Source of the DNA: Aquimonas voraii
Lineage (GTDB): Bacteria > Pseudomonadota > Gammaproteobacteria > Xanthomonadales > Xanthomonadaceae
NCBI RefSeq assembly: GCF_900101825.1
Contig: NZ_FNAG01000001.1
Coordinates: 372,001-436,000, forward strand
Direction of reading: 5' to 3'
Length of the DNA stretch: 64,000 bases
In this document: piece by piece, positions 29,649 through 37,736 of the stretch
Layout: the number at the start of each line of letters is the position of its first letter
How positions within the stretch are numbered: position 1 is the first letter of the stretch
Made by a program: the position numbers and the translations under genes
Notes under the pieces: generated by a model
Seen by the model: only the letters and a program-made list of their open reading frames with translations
Told to the model about the DNA's origin: nothing
Database searches by the model: none

Positions 29649-30608
29649 TCAGCCCGCCAAAGCCTCACTGCCGCCCACGGCCTGGGCGGCGCGATCGCGG
29701 CCGCCCTTCTTGGCGAGGTAGAGGGCCTTGTCGGCGAGAGCGATCAGGCGCTCCGGCGAGAGCTGGCCACTGGGGACGCGCGTGGCCACGCCGATGCTGA
29801 TGCTGACGGTGCCCTTGGGCGAATGGGCATGGGCGATGGTCAGACGCTCGACATTCGAGCGCACCGTCTCGGCGATCTCCATGGCGTGTGCGGCGGTGGT
29901 CTCTGGCAGCAGCAGGGCGAATTCCTCGCCACCGTAGCGCGCGGCCAGTTCGCAGGGGCGGCGGATCGCGAATTGCAGAGCGCTACTGATGCGTCGCAGG
30001 CACTCGTCACCCTGCAGGTGGCCGTAGTTGTCGTTGTAGGGCTTGAAGTGGTCGACGTCGCACATCAGCAGCGACAGCGGGTGGCGCTGGCGCTCGCCGC
30101 GATCCCACTCGCTGCGCAGGACGGTATCGAAGTGTCGCCGGTTGGCAAGCCCCGTCAGGCCGTCCATGGCGGACAGGCGCATCAGCTCGCGGTTGACCTG
30201 GTCGAGCTGGTGGGTGGTTTCCAGGAGCTTGTCGCGCATCTGGGCGATGCGCGACATCGCCCGCACCTTGGCGGCGAACACGATCGGGTTGATGGGCTTG
30301 ACCAGATAGTCGTCGCCGCCGGCCTCGATACCGGCTTCCAGATCGGCATCGCTGGCGCGGCCGGTCAGGAACACGATCGGGGTCCAGTCGCCGGGGCCCT
30401 CATGCGCGCGGATCCGTCGGGCCACGTCCAGGCCGTCGATGTCGGGCAGCACCACGTCCAGCAGAATCAGGTCCGGCCGGCGCTGGGCGTAAAGGCTGAG
30501 GCCCGCCTCGCCGGTTTCGGCCTGGATGGGTTCGATGCCGATCTCGCGCAGCAGGTGGGCGATCATCGCCTGGCTGGTGCGCGAGTCCTCGATGACAAGC
30601 GCCCTCAC
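29649..30608 (-). CDS. Response regulator with GGDEF domain (diguanylate cyclase)
   Basis: 319 aa from a GTG. The receiver domain (1-120) has phospho-acceptor D51 (LILLDVVLPDIDG) and K104. After a helical linker, the GGDEF domain starts at DGLTGLANRRHFD and has the active site GGEEF at 226-230, so c-di-GMP synthesis is expected. At the inhibitory I-site position (normally RxxD) the sequence is RPCE (217-220), so product inhibition may be weakened. No cognate histidine kinase is adjacent. The layout resembles PleD or WspR rather than a DNA-binding regulator. Confidence 0.93.
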   Translation of the reverse strand: MRALVIEDSRTSQAMIAHLLREIGIEPIQAETGEAGLSLYAQRRPDLILLDVVLPDIDGLDVARRIRAHEGPGDWTPIVFLTGRASDADLEAGIEAGGDDYLVKPINPIVFAAKVRAMSRIAQMRDKLLETTHQLDQVNRELMRLSAMDGLTGLANRRHFDTVLRSEWDRGERQRHPLSLLMCDVDHFKPYNDNYGHLQGDECLRRISSALQFAIRRPCELAARYGGEEFALLLPETTAAHAMEIAETVRSNVERLTIAHAHSPKGTVSISIGVATRVPSGQLSPERLIALADKALYLAKKGGRDRAAQAVGGSEALAG

Positions 30609-30761
30609 GCGTCCCCACCCCGGACCGGGCCGGTGGCCGAAGGCTGGCTTGCACTGCTGGACATGCTCGCCCCCGTGGCGGCCGTTGGAACTGGCCTTCG
30701 GTGATGCAAGTCCCGCGCCGCGGCCGCCGCCGAGCGCTCGGCGGGCGCGTGAGGTTCGGGC
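30609..30761. other. Intergenic region with a perfect GC-rich palindrome
   Basis: CCGCCGAGC-GCTCGGCGG at 30727-30744 is a perfect 18-bp palindrome, 18 bp past the glycosyltransferase stop on the minus strand. It could be a weak terminator or an operator for the downstream response regulator gene. No T-tract follows on the minus strand. Confidence 0.45.
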
Positions 30762-31502
30762 TCAGCGCCAGTGTTCGGCTACCCAGGCGGTGGGGTGCAC
30801 CTTGCGGTACCACTTGCCGCTGACGCCGGCGATGGCGTCGGGCGGGTTGGGCTTGCCGTGGAAGGCGATGATCTTCGCGCCTTCGGGCAGGCGCGGCGGC
30901 TGGAACCAGCACAGGATCCCCGGCCGCACGCAGTGGCGCTTGAAGCTGCGGCACCAGCTATCCGGCCAGTAGCTGACCTTGCCCTGGCGGCCGAGGTAGC
31001 CGGTGATGAACTCCTGCTCGTTGCGTACCTCGGACAGAGCCTTGTCCTTGTTGGCGGCGAGGTAGTCCAGCGCATCGGCATGCGCACCGATGGTGTAGCG
31101 GTAGACCGAGGTGTTGCCGGTGCCGTCGCGCTTGTCCCATTCCTTGATGACCACGAACTCGCCCGGTGGCTCGAAGAATTCGTCGAGGCTGTCGACGATC
31201 ACCACGTCGAGGTCGATGAACAGGGTGGTGCCGCGCAGGTCGTAGAGCTCGCGCTTGAAGCTGGTGAGTTTCAGCCAGCCGTGGGCGAAGGTCCAGGGCA
31301 GGCGCTGGTCGAAATCGGCAAAGCCCACCTCGGGGATGTCGAACACCTCGATATCGGGCTCGATGCCGCTGCGGTCATCCGTCAGACAGACGAAGCGATG
31401 GGGGCGCTTGAGGTGGCGGCGCACCATCGAGCGCAGGCGGTTGACGTACTCCGGGCCGTATTTGCGGCCCCACTTGATGCACAGGACGTTGACCGGTTCC
31501 AT
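30762..31502 (-). CDS. Putative glycosyltransferase with DxD motif
   Basis: 246 aa from ATG 31502 (MEPVNVLCIKWGRKYG); longer frames upstream overlap the kdkA promoter region and are rejected. A nucleotide-sugar-type fold is suggested by the N-terminal VLCIKWG and by FIDLDVVIVDSLDEFF, in which D97-x-D99 matches the metal-binding DxD of GT-A enzymes. No transmembrane segment is seen, so it is likely cytoplasmic. It is divergent from kdkA, a lipid A/core kinase gene, so a role in LPS or surface glycan is plausible but unproven. Sugar and acceptor are unknown. Confidence 0.65.
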   Translation of the reverse strand: MEPVNVLCIKWGRKYGPEYVNRLRSMVRRHLKRPHRFVCLTDDRSGIEPDIEVFDIPEVGFADFDQRLPWTFAHGWLKLTSFKRELYDLRGTTLFIDLDVVIVDSLDEFFEPPGEFVVIKEWDKRDGTGNTSVYRYTIGAHADALDYLAANKDKALSEVRNEQEFITGYLGRQGKVSYWPDSWCRSFKRHCVRPGILCWFQPPRLPEGAKIIAFHGKPNPPDAIAGVSGKWYRKVHPTAWVAEHWR

Positions 31503-31543
31503 CGCTGATCGCGCTCGCCATCGGGGTGGTTGCAAGGCCCGGC

Positions 31544-31549
31544 ATTCTA
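31544..31549 (-). promoter_or_regulatory. Candidate -10 element for the glycosyltransferase gene
   Basis: On the minus strand this reads TAGAAT, about 42 bp upstream of the ATG at 31502. No clear -35 is present. Confidence 0.3.
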
Positions 31550-31582
31550 CATGCGAGGGCAAGTCGTCCCTCGCCGCGGGCT

Positions 31583-31591
31583 TGCTAGACT
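31583..31591 (+). promoter_or_regulatory. Candidate extended -10 for kdkA
   Basis: TTGCTAGAC(T): an extended TGC before TAGACT at 31586-31591, 30 bp before the kdkA GTG. The same TTGCTAnACT pattern precedes gspG at 41593. The -35 is weak. Confidence 0.35.
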
Positions 31592-31620
31592 CGCGCGCCG
31601 TCCTGCGCGGAGCCAGCGCC

Positions 31621-32403
31621 GTGAACCGCAGCGAAATCCCTTCCCAGGCCAGCGAGACCGTGCAGGAGTCGCGCGTCACCGACGCCCGCGGCGCCCTGCT
31701 GTTCGACCGTCGACGCATCGCCCAGGCCGACCGCCTGCTGCTTGAGCCCCAGCACTGGGCAGGACGCGGCCGCATGGAGGTCGCGCGCGGAGGCCGTGGC
31801 GCGGTCTGCTTCGTACGCGGCGAATTCGGCGAGGCGGTGATCCGCCACTACCGCCGCGGCGGCCTGGTCGGCCGGGTGATCCGTGATCTGTATCTTTGGA
31901 CCGGGGAGGACGGCAACCGCGCCTTCCGCGAATTCCGCCTGCTCGCGAAGCTGCGTGATCTCGGCTTGCCGGTGCCCGCGCCTTTGGCCGCAGGCTATGC
32001 GCGAGCGGGTCTGTTCTACCGCGCCGACTTGATGACGCTGGCGATTCCCGAAAGCCGCACCCTCGCGCAGTGGCTCGCGGACGGCGAGGCGGCGTCCTTC
32101 GATTGGTCGGGTCTGGGGCGACTGTTGGCGCGTTTCCATGCGGCCGGCGCCTTCCATGCCGACCTCAACGCCCACAACGTGATGCGTGATGGCGCGGGCG
32201 CGCTCTGGCTGATCGATTTCGACCGCGGTGATCTGCGCGACCCCGCGCTCGGCTGGCAGCGCGCCAACCTGCAGCGCCTTGCCCGTTCTTTGCGCAAGCT
32301 CGGGCTGCAGGGCGAGGCGCTGACGCCGGCCTGGTCTGCCTTGAGCATGGGCTATGCCGAGGCCGGCGGCAGCGCGGCCGCCTGCGAGCTCAAGCCCGCA
32401 TGA
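31621..32403 (+). CDS. kdkA: 3-deoxy-D-manno-octulosonic acid (Kdo) kinase
   Basis: 260 aa from a GTG with GGAG eight bases upstream. The kinase-like fold has the catalytic loop HADLNAHN (179-186) and metal motif IDFDRGDLR (D199, D201), as in KdkA/WaaP-type sugar kinases. It phosphorylates Kdo on the lipid A inner core at the cytoplasmic face of the inner membrane. KdkA is found in species with a single Kdo, including xanthomonads. Its stop overlaps the following MBL-fold gene by ATGA. Confidence 0.88.
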   Translation: MNRSEIPSQASETVQESRVTDARGALLFDRRRIAQADRLLLEPQHWAGRGRMEVARGGRGAVCFVRGEFGEAVIRHYRRGGLVGRVIRDLYLWTGEDGNRAFREFRLLAKLRDLGLPVPAPLAAGYARAGLFYRADLMTLAIPESRTLAQWLADGEAASFDWSGLGRLLARFHAAGAFHADLNAHNVMRDGAGALWLIDFDRGDLRDPALGWQRANLQRLARSLRKLGLQGEALTPAWSALSMGYAEAGGSAAACELKPA

Positions 32404-33185
32404 GCTCGCCAGCCAGCGCGAGCACGCACGGCGGCTGGGCCCTGCATTTCCTCGGCGTGGGCAGCAGTGCCGCGGTCGAGCTCGGCTCGGCCTCGGCAGT
32501 GCTGGAGCACGACGCTCGCCCGCTGCTGATGATCGACTGCGGCGGCGAGGCGTTGACCGCCTACGTGAAGCACTACGGCGAGCCGCCCTCGGCCCTGTTC
32601 ATCACCCACGCCCATCTCGACCACATCGGTGGCATGGAGCGACTGTTCTTCTCCCTCTACTTCGATGAAGCCCGCCGCGGCCGCTGCCGGCTGTACGTGC
32701 CGGCCACCGTCGTGCCGCTGCTGCAGGCCCGACTGGCCGACTACCCCGGGGTGCTGGCGGAAGGTGGCGCCAACTGGTGGGATGTCTTCCAACTGATCCC
32801 GGTCTCGCGCAGCTTCTGGCACGCCGGCCGGCAGTTCGAGGTGTTTCCCTGCCGCCACCACGCTCCAGACACGGCCTTTGGCCTCGCCCTGCGCGGCAGC
32901 TTCGTCTACAGCGGCGATACCCGGCCGATCCCCGAGCAGTTGGCGCGCTATCCCGAAGAGACCCTGGCCCACGACTGCGGCCTGCGCGGCAACCCCTCGC
33001 ACACCGGGCTGGACGACATCGAACGCGAATACCCGCAGGCCTGGCGCGAGCGGCTCGCCCTGTACCACTACGGCTCGGCCGCGGACGGCGAGGCCATGCG
33101 CGCGCGTGGCTACCGCGTGCTGGCGCCCGGAGAGCGCCTGCCCTTGTCAGCCCCCGCGCCATCGACTCTGCCGGCGACGGTCTGA
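32400..33185 (+). CDS. MBL-fold metallohydrolase
   Basis: 261 aa. The metal motif HAHLDHIGG (H70, H72, D74, H75) is followed by further ligand candidates in FPCRHHAPDTAFG and by FVYSGDTRP, the pattern of RNase Z-like/phosphodiesterase-type beta-lactamase-fold enzymes. The substrate is not predictable. Coupling to kdkA by a 4-bp overlap is suggestive of joint expression but says little about function. It is not a full-length tRNase Z (no flexible-arm motif seen). Confidence 0.8.
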   Translation: MSSPASASTHGGWALHFLGVGSSAAVELGSASAVLEHDARPLLMIDCGGEALTAYVKHYGEPPSALFITHAHLDHIGGMERLFFSLYFDEARRGRCRLYVPATVVPLLQARLADYPGVLAEGGANWWDVFQLIPVSRSFWHAGRQFEVFPCRHHAPDTAFGLALRGSFVYSGDTRPIPEQLARYPEETLAHDCGLRGNPSHTGLDDIEREYPQAWRERLALYHYGSAADGEAMRARGYRVLAPGERLPLSAPAPSTLPATV

Positions 33186-33198
33186 GCGTCCCCGAGGC

Positions 33199-33227
33199 TT
33201 GTGCAAATGTGTCCGAGCGGCTACTCT
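33199..33227 (+). promoter_or_regulatory. Sigma-70 promoter for tRNA-Ser(GGA) and probably the SRP RNA
   Basis: TTGTGC (33199-33204), a 17-bp spacer and TACTCT (33222-33227), about 34 bp before the tRNA. No terminator or good second promoter is visible between the tRNA and ffs. Confidence 0.55.
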
Positions 33228-33260
33228 GCCGCGCTTCGCAGCGTTCGTGCGTGAGACTCC

Positions 33261-33353
33261 GGAGAGATGTCCGAGTGGTTGAAGGAGCACGCCTGGAAAG
33301 TGTGTATACGGCTAAACCCCGTATCGAGGGTTCGAATCCCTCTCTCTCCGCCA
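33261..33353 (+). tRNA. tRNA-Ser (anticodon GGA)
   Basis: The acceptor stem GGAGAGA/TCTCTCC and the T-arm are identical to tRNA-Ser(GCU) at 16381. The anticodon loop CTGGAAA gives GGA. A long variable arm and encoded CCA are present; 93 nt. Confidence 0.96.
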
Positions 33354-33426
33354 GTTTCCGCCACTGAACGCCCTGCCTGCCGCTACGCCCGACCGGGGCC
33401 GCGGCCGCTGCCCGGCAGCCCCTTAT

Positions 33427-33542
33427 GGTGGCTCCCGTCGGTGCCTTCGCGACGATAGGCTGCAAACCCCGCCAGGCCCGGAAGGGAGCAACGGTAGTAG
33501 CTGACTCGGGTGCCGGAGTAACGCTGGCGGGAGTCGCCACCC
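33427..33542 (+). ncRNA. ffs: Signal recognition particle RNA (4.5S)
   Basis: About 116 nt. The terminal helix GGTGGCTCCCG pairs with the 3' CGGGAGTCGCCACC. The universally conserved Ffh-binding hairpin is present as GCCAGGCCCGGAAGGGAGCA (33471-33490), with the GGAA tetraloop. It forms the SRP with Ffh to target membrane proteins. The ffs-dnaX-ybaB-recR order is conserved in related bacteria. Confidence 0.93.
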
Positions 33543-33550
33543 TTTCGTTC

Positions 33551-33582
33551 ACGACAAGGCCCGCTTTCGCGGGCCTTGTCGT
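33551..33582 (+). terminator. Strong hairpin after the SRP RNA
   Basis: ACGACAAGGCCCGC (33551-33564), loop TTTC and the perfect 14-bp complement (33569-33582). The downstream sequence is GTGCGCG, so there is no T-tract, but stem strength and position suggest termination or 3' processing. Confidence 0.75.
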
Positions 33583-33588
33583 GTGCGC

Positions 33589-33753
33589 GGGATTCGGGAT
33601 TGGGGATTCGGGATTCGTCCGAAGGGCACCATGCACGGTCGAGTCGCTGCACGCTGCGTTGCTTGCCTACGCGGCCGGGCGGTGAGCGAAGGCGAGGCAG
33701 CAGACCTGCCGCCAGTTTTCAGCCTTCGGTCGAATCCCGAATCCCCAATCCCA
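33589..33753. repeat. Element bracketed by inverted GGGATTC-type repeats (copies b and c)
   Basis: The left arm (33589-33617) is a run of GGGATTC/GGGATTG/GGGGATTC units; the right arm (33731-33753) is CGAATCCCGAATCCCC followed by AATCCCA, the inverse. About 113 bp lies between, with no gene. It occupies the ffs-dnaX gap. A similar bracket of about the same size lies in gspI at 42671-42848, but the interiors do not look alike. Confidence 0.7.
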
Positions 33754-33815
33754 GGCCGGCCCAAAGGGCCGGCCATGGCACAATCGCAGTCCGCTCCACG
33801 CTGCAGGCTTCGTCC

Positions 33816-35867
33816 ATGTCTTATCTCGTCCTCGCCCGCAAATGGCGGCCGCGCCGCTTCGCCGAACTGGTGGGGCAGGAGCATGTCGTGCGGGCGCTGA
33901 CGCATGCGCTGGAGAGCGGGCGCGTGCACCACGCCTTCCTGTTCACCGGCACCCGCGGCGTCGGCAAGACCACCATCGCGCGCATCTTCGCCAAGAGCCT
34001 CAACTGCGAGAGCGGGCAGGGTGCCGAGCCCTGCGGCGAATGTTCGGTCTGCCGCGATGTCGATGCGGGCCGCTTCGTCGACCTGCTGGAGATCGATGCC
34101 GCCAGCAACACCGGCGTCGACGATGTGCGCGAACTGATCGACAACGCCCAGTACATGCCCGCGCGCGGCCGCACCAAGGTCTACCTGATCGACGAAGTGC
34201 ACATGCTGTCCAAGCCGGCCTTCAACGCGCTGCTGAAGACGCTGGAGGAGCCGCCCGGGCATGTGAAGTTCCTGCTCGCCACCACCGACCCCGAGAAAGT
34301 GCTGCCGACGGTGCTCTCGCGCTGCCTGCAGTTCAACCTGAAGCGGCTGACCGTCGAGCAGATCCAGACCCAGATGACCGCGATTCTAGGCGCCGAGGGC
34401 ATCGAGGCCGAAGCGGCGGCCATCGCCCAGCTGGCGCGCGCGGCGGACGGCAGCCTGCGCGATGGCCTGTCCTTGCTCGACCAGGCCATCGCCTATGGCG
34501 GCGGCGCGCTGCGCGAGCCCGAGGTGCGGGCGATGCTGGGCACGGTCGACCGCGCCCAGGTCGGGGCGCTGATCGAAGCCCTGGTCGCCGCCGACGGCGA
34601 GCGCCTGCTGGCCACGGTCGACAGCATCGCCTCGTTCGCGCCCGACTTCGGCGCGGCGCTGGACGCCCTGGCCGAAGCTCTGCATCGCCTGCAGCTGACC
34701 CAGCTGGTGCCGTCGGCGGCGGTCGAGGACGAACGCCTGGATCTGAAATCCCTGGCGGAGCGGGTGCCGGCCGAGCGCGTGCAGCTCTGGTACCAGATGG
34801 CGCTGCAGGGTCGCCGCGAGCTGCCGATGGCGCCGAGCGAGCGGATCGGCTTCGAGATGGCCCTGTTGCGGATGCTGGCCTTTGCCGGTTTCGATCCGGA
34901 TGCGGTGCCGGCGCGACCGAGCGGCTCGGCGGCGCGCACCGAGCCTGCGCGCAGCGCAACTTTGCGCACGGAATCGCCTGCGCGCGTCACCGAATCCGCC
35001 GCGCCGCGTTCAGTGGCGGGTGCCTCCGATGCGATCGCGCGCCTGAGCGCGGTCTTCGACGATTCGCCGGCACGCTCACGTGGCCCCACGGCTGAAGCGC
35101 CTGCCTCGCCGCGCGCGCAGGCGCCGTCGCCGGTGATGGCCGCGCTGGCGCGCTCGGGCGCTGCCGCGCTGCGGATGGCGCCTGAGCCCGAGGCGTTGCC
35201 GCTGGCGTCGCCTCCGCCGCGGGCAGAGCCCAGGCGCGAATCCTTCGATCCGCCGCGCGAGCCTTCGGAAGCGCTGCCGAGGCCCGTGATGGCGGCCACG
35301 TCTCTCGCCGCGGCCCCGCCCTGGGACGCGGCTCCGACCACGCAGCCTCCGCGCGGCGGGGAAACGCCGTTTCCGGCAGTCGCGCTACCGAGCGCGGCTG
35401 AAGACAGCACCACCACCACTGCCGCCGTCGACGTCGTGCGCCCGATGCTCAAGGCCGTGGACGCGCCGCCCGCGCGCCTGCTCGACCACGAGGACTGGCT
35501 GGATCTGCAGGCCCGCTGCGGCCTCGGCGGCCCGGTCCGCGAGCTGGCGGCACATTCGGTGTTCGCCGGCTACGACGGCATCCGCCTGAAGCTCAGTCTG
35601 CCGTCGCGCCTTGAACATCTGCGCCTCGACGGCACCATCACCGCGCTGGCGGCCAAGCTGGGCGAGGCCTTGGGTGAGCCGCCGCGCATCGAGTTCATCA
35701 GCGAGGAGCTGCAGCGCGAGACCCTGCACGCCCGCACGCACCGCCAGCGCGGCGAGCGTCAGGCTGCAGCCGAAGAGAGCTTCCAGAACCACCCGGCGGT
35801 GCGCCGCCTGATCGACCAGCACGGCCTGCGCCTGGTGCCCGACTCGATCCGCCCACTCGACGAGTGA
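33816..35867 (+). CDS. dnaX: DNA polymerase III subunits gamma and tau
   Basis: 683 aa from ATG 33816 ([20 protein letters not shown]); the longer frame upstream is read-through of the repeat element. AAA+ clamp-loader features: Walker [10 protein letters not shown] (45-53), four zinc cysteines (C64, C73, C76, C79) and [24 protein letters not shown]. Residues 370-550 are a low-complexity Ala/Pro-rich linker, then a conserved tau C-terminal domain ([19 protein letters not shown]). It loads the beta clamp and ties polymerase to helicase. I see no A AAA AAG-type slippery site, so a frameshifted gamma form is not supported. Confidence 0.95.
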   Translation: MSYLVLARKWRPRRFAELVGQEHVVRALTHALESGRVHHAFLFTGTRGVGKTTIARIFAKSLNCESGQGAEPCGECSVCRDVDAGRFVDLLEIDAASNTGVDDVRELIDNAQYMPARGRTKVYLIDEVHMLSKPAFNALLKTLEEPPGHVKFLLATTDPEKVLPTVLSRCLQFNLKRLTVEQIQTQMTAILGAEGIEAEAAAIAQLARAADGSLRDGLSLLDQAIAYGGGALREPEVRAMLGTVDRAQVGALIEALVAADGERLLATVDSIASFAPDFGAALDALAEALHRLQLTQLVPSAAVEDERLDLKSLAERVPAERVQLWYQMALQGRRELPMAPSERIGFEMALLRMLAFAGFDPDAVPARPSGSAARTEPARSATLRTESPARVTESAAPRSVAGASDAIARLSAVFDDSPARSRGPTAEAPASPRAQAPSPVMAALARSGAAALRMAPEPEALPLASPPPRAEPRRESFDPPREPSEALPRPVMAATSLAAAPPWDAAPTTQPPRGGETPFPAVALPSAAEDSTTTTAAVDVVRPMLKAVDAPPARLLDHEDWLDLQARCGLGGPVRELAAHSVFAGYDGIRLKLSLPSRLEHLRLDGTITALAAKLGEALGEPPRIEFISEELQRETLHARTHRQRGERQAAAEESFQNHPAVRRLIDQHGLRLVPDSIRPLDE

Positions 35868-35881
35868 TCCCTCGCGCTTCG

Positions 35882-35904
35882 CGAATCCCCAATCCCCAAT
35901 CCCC
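35882..35904. repeat. Dispersed GGATT-type repeat (copy d, inverted)
   Basis: CGAATCCCCAATCCCCAATC and following CCCC, in the 56-bp dnaX-ybaB gap. Read in the ybaB frame it gives NPQSP, but the true ybaB start lies after it. Confidence 0.7.
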
Positions 35905-35923
35905 GCCTTCAAAAGGAACCCCC

Positions 35924-36247
35924 ATGCGCGGACCTCTCGCCGGCCTGATGCAGCAGGCCCAGAAGATGCAGGACAACATCAAGAAGGCCCAGGAAGAGCT
36001 GGGCGCCATCGAAGTCAGCGGCCAGGCCGGTGGCGGCATGGTCAAGGTGCAGATGACCGCGCGCATGGAGGTGCGTCGCGTGCAGATCGATCCGTCGGCG
36101 ATCGGCGACGACATCGAGATGCTGGAAGACCTGATCGCTGCGGCCTTCAACGACGCGGTCAATCGCGCCAACGAGGCCTCGCAGGCGCACATGGCGAAGG
36201 CGACTGCGGGCATGCCGCTGCCGCCCGGCATGAAGCTGCCGTTCTGA
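35924..36247 (+). CDS. ybaB: YbaB/EbfC family nucleoid-associated protein
   Basis: 107 aa from ATG 35924, preceded by AAAAGGA. The upstream in-frame extension is only the translated repeat. The helical N-terminus ([20 protein letters not shown]), the strand motif VEVSG-like [16 protein letters not shown] and the C-terminal [11 protein letters not shown] are typical. It is a small dimeric DNA-binding protein always encoded between dnaX and recR; it may recruit RecR or shape the nucleoid. Confidence 0.94.
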   Translation: MRGPLAGLMQQAQKMQDNIKKAQEELGAIEVSGQAGGGMVKVQMTARMEVRRVQIDPSAIGDDIEMLEDLIAAAFNDAVNRANEASQAHMAKATAGMPLPPGMKLPF

Positions 36248-36271
36248 GCCCGCATTCCGGATGGAGCGCGC

Positions 36272-36889
36272 ATGGCCCTGCTTGACCAGCTGATCGACGC
36301 CCTGCGCGTGCTGCCCGGCGTGGGGGCAAAAAGCGCCCAGCGCATGGCCTACCAGCTGCTGGAGCGCAACCGCGAGGGCGGTCGGCGCCTGGCCTCGGCG
36401 CTGGAGGCGGCGATGTCGGGCATCGCCCACTGCGAGCGCTGCCGCACCTTCAGTGAAGACCGTCTCTGTCCGGCCTGCGCCAGCGCCAGCCGCGAGGCCA
36501 GCCAGCTCTGCGTGGTCGAGAGCCCGGCTGATCAGACGGCGATCGAGGCCGCCACCGGCTATCGCGGCCTCTACTTCGTGCTGCTGGGGCGACTGTCACC
36601 GCTGGACGGCCGTGGGCCGCGCGAACTCGGCCTGCCGCAGCTCGATACGCGGCTCGCAGAAGGTGAAGTCCAAGAACTGATCATCGCCACCAGCGCCACC
36701 GTCGAAGGTGAGGCCACGGCCCACTACCTCAGCCAGCTCGCCGCCAAGCACGGCGTGCGCGCCAGCCGGCTTGCGCATGGCGTGCCGCTGGGCGGCGAGC
36801 TCGAGTACATCGACCGCGGCACCTTGGCGCATGCCTTCGGCTCGCGCCAGTCGGTTCCCCAGACACCCCGCACAGGAGCATCGGAATGA
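36272..36889 (+). CDS. recR: Recombination mediator RecR
   Basis: 205 aa. N-terminal helix-hairpin-helix [17 protein letters not shown], four-Cys zinc finger (C54, C57, C66, C69) and the Toprim domain ([25 protein letters not shown]). RecR acts with RecO and RecF in loading RecA at gaps. It lies 24 bp after ybaB and its stop overlaps hinT by ATGA. The C-terminal tail ([15 protein letters not shown]) is a few residues longer than usual. Confidence 0.95.
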   Translation: MALLDQLIDALRVLPGVGAKSAQRMAYQLLERNREGGRRLASALEAAMSGIAHCERCRTFSEDRLCPACASASREASQLCVVESPADQTAIEAATGYRGLYFVLLGRLSPLDGRGPRELGLPQLDTRLAEGEVQELIIATSATVEGEATAHYLSQLAAKHGVRASRLAHGVPLGGELEYIDRGTLAHAFGSRQSVPQTPRTGASE

Positions 36890-37230
36890 GCGAAACCCTT
36901 TTCGACCGGATCATCCGCCGCGAAATCCCCGCCGACATCGTCTTCGAGGATGAACACGTGCTGGCCTTCCGCGATATCCATCCGCAGGCGCCGGTGCATG
37001 TGCTGTTCATTCCGAAGAAGCCGATCGCCACGCTCAACGATCTGGACGAGGCCGACACCCTGCTGGCCGGCCGGCTGATGAAGGCCGCCGCCGATTACGC
37101 CAAGGCCGAGGGCTTTGCCGACAAGGGCTATCGCGTAGTGATGAACACCCATCGCGACGGCGGGCAGTCGGTCTATCACATCCATCTGCATCTGCTGGCC
37201 GGCCGCCAGATGACCTGGCCGCCGGGCTGA
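36886..37230 (+). CDS. hinT: HIT-family purine nucleoside phosphoramidase
   Basis: 114 aa. The histidine triad HIHLHLLAG (H98, H100, H102) is preceded by the substrate motif [12 protein letters not shown], and the N-terminal [20 protein letters not shown] is typical of the HinT branch. It hydrolyses AMP-lysine and AMP-phosphoramidates, including the by-products of lysyl-tRNA synthetase. It is translationally coupled to recR, and a bidirectional terminator follows. Confidence 0.94.
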   Translation: MSETLFDRIIRREIPADIVFEDEHVLAFRDIHPQAPVHVLFIPKKPIATLNDLDEADTLLAGRLMKAAADYAKAEGFADKGYRVVMNTHRDGGQSVYHIHLHLLAGRQMTWPPG

Positions 37231-37255
37231 TCTTGTCTGCCTCATGCCGCAAACA

Positions 37256-37283
37256 CGAAGGGCGACCCTGGGGTCGCCCTTCG
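37256..37283. terminator. Bidirectional terminator between hinT and the phosphate-binding-like gene
   Basis: CGAAGGGCGACC (37256-37267), loop CTGG and the 12-bp complement (37272-37283), between two convergent genes. It is followed by CGTCTTC on the plus strand. Confidence 0.75.
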
Positions 37284-37311
37284 CGTCTTCAGGCCCCGGG
37301 GAGGAAGCCGT

Positions 37312-37719
37312 TCAGAACTCGAACACCACCTTGACGTTGGCACCGGCCGGCACGCTGTCGACATAGCCGATGGCGCCGGGCTTGCCCGCCACCTTGGCGA
37401 CCACTTCAGCGTCGTTGCCGGCTTCCTCGGGCTGCTTGGCGCGTCCGGTGAAGATCAGCCGCGACCAGTGCGCGGTGAGCTGCGAGCCGGGCTTGCCCAG
37501 CACTTCGGCATCGAACTTGTCGCGGACCGCGCCCGCGCGCTGGAAGACCAGCACCACCGGCGCATCGCCCACCTTCTGGTCGCGGCCAAGGAAGACGCCC
37601 TGTACGCCGGCCTTGTCGAGGCTCGACACCGCAGCGTCGGCGGACACGATCACCGCGCCGGCATTGGCCTGGGCAGCCAGCGCGAGGCCAGCCAGAGCGA
37701 AAAGAGACTGCAGTTTCAT
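37312..37719 (-). CDS. Small PstS-like periplasmic phosphate/anion-binding protein
   Basis: 135 aa from ATG 37719 with a signal peptide ending in QANAG. The mature part (VIVSADAAVSSLDKAGVQGVFLGRD, then QLTAHWSRLIFTG and KPGAIGYVDS) matches one lobe of PstS-type substrate-binding proteins, with the GAIGYV element typical of the family. At half the length of PstS it cannot form the usual two-lobed cleft alone. It lies 17 bp after a porin gene, and pstSCAB is not nearby. It may serve as a periplasmic scavenger working with the porin (inference). Confidence 0.75.
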   Translation of the reverse strand: MKLQSLFALAGLALAAQANAGAVIVSADAAVSSLDKAGVQGVFLGRDQKVGDAPVVLVFQRAGAVRDKFDAEVLGKPGSQLTAHWSRLIFTGRAKQPEEAGNDAEVVAKVAGKPGAIGYVDSVPAGANVKVVFEF

Positions 37720-37736
37720 GGATTCGTCTCCTCCCC

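Noticed and set aside
33816..35867. Programmed frameshift in dnaX producing a short gamma form
   Set aside because: No A AAA AAG-like heptamer followed by a stem-loop was seen in the linker region.
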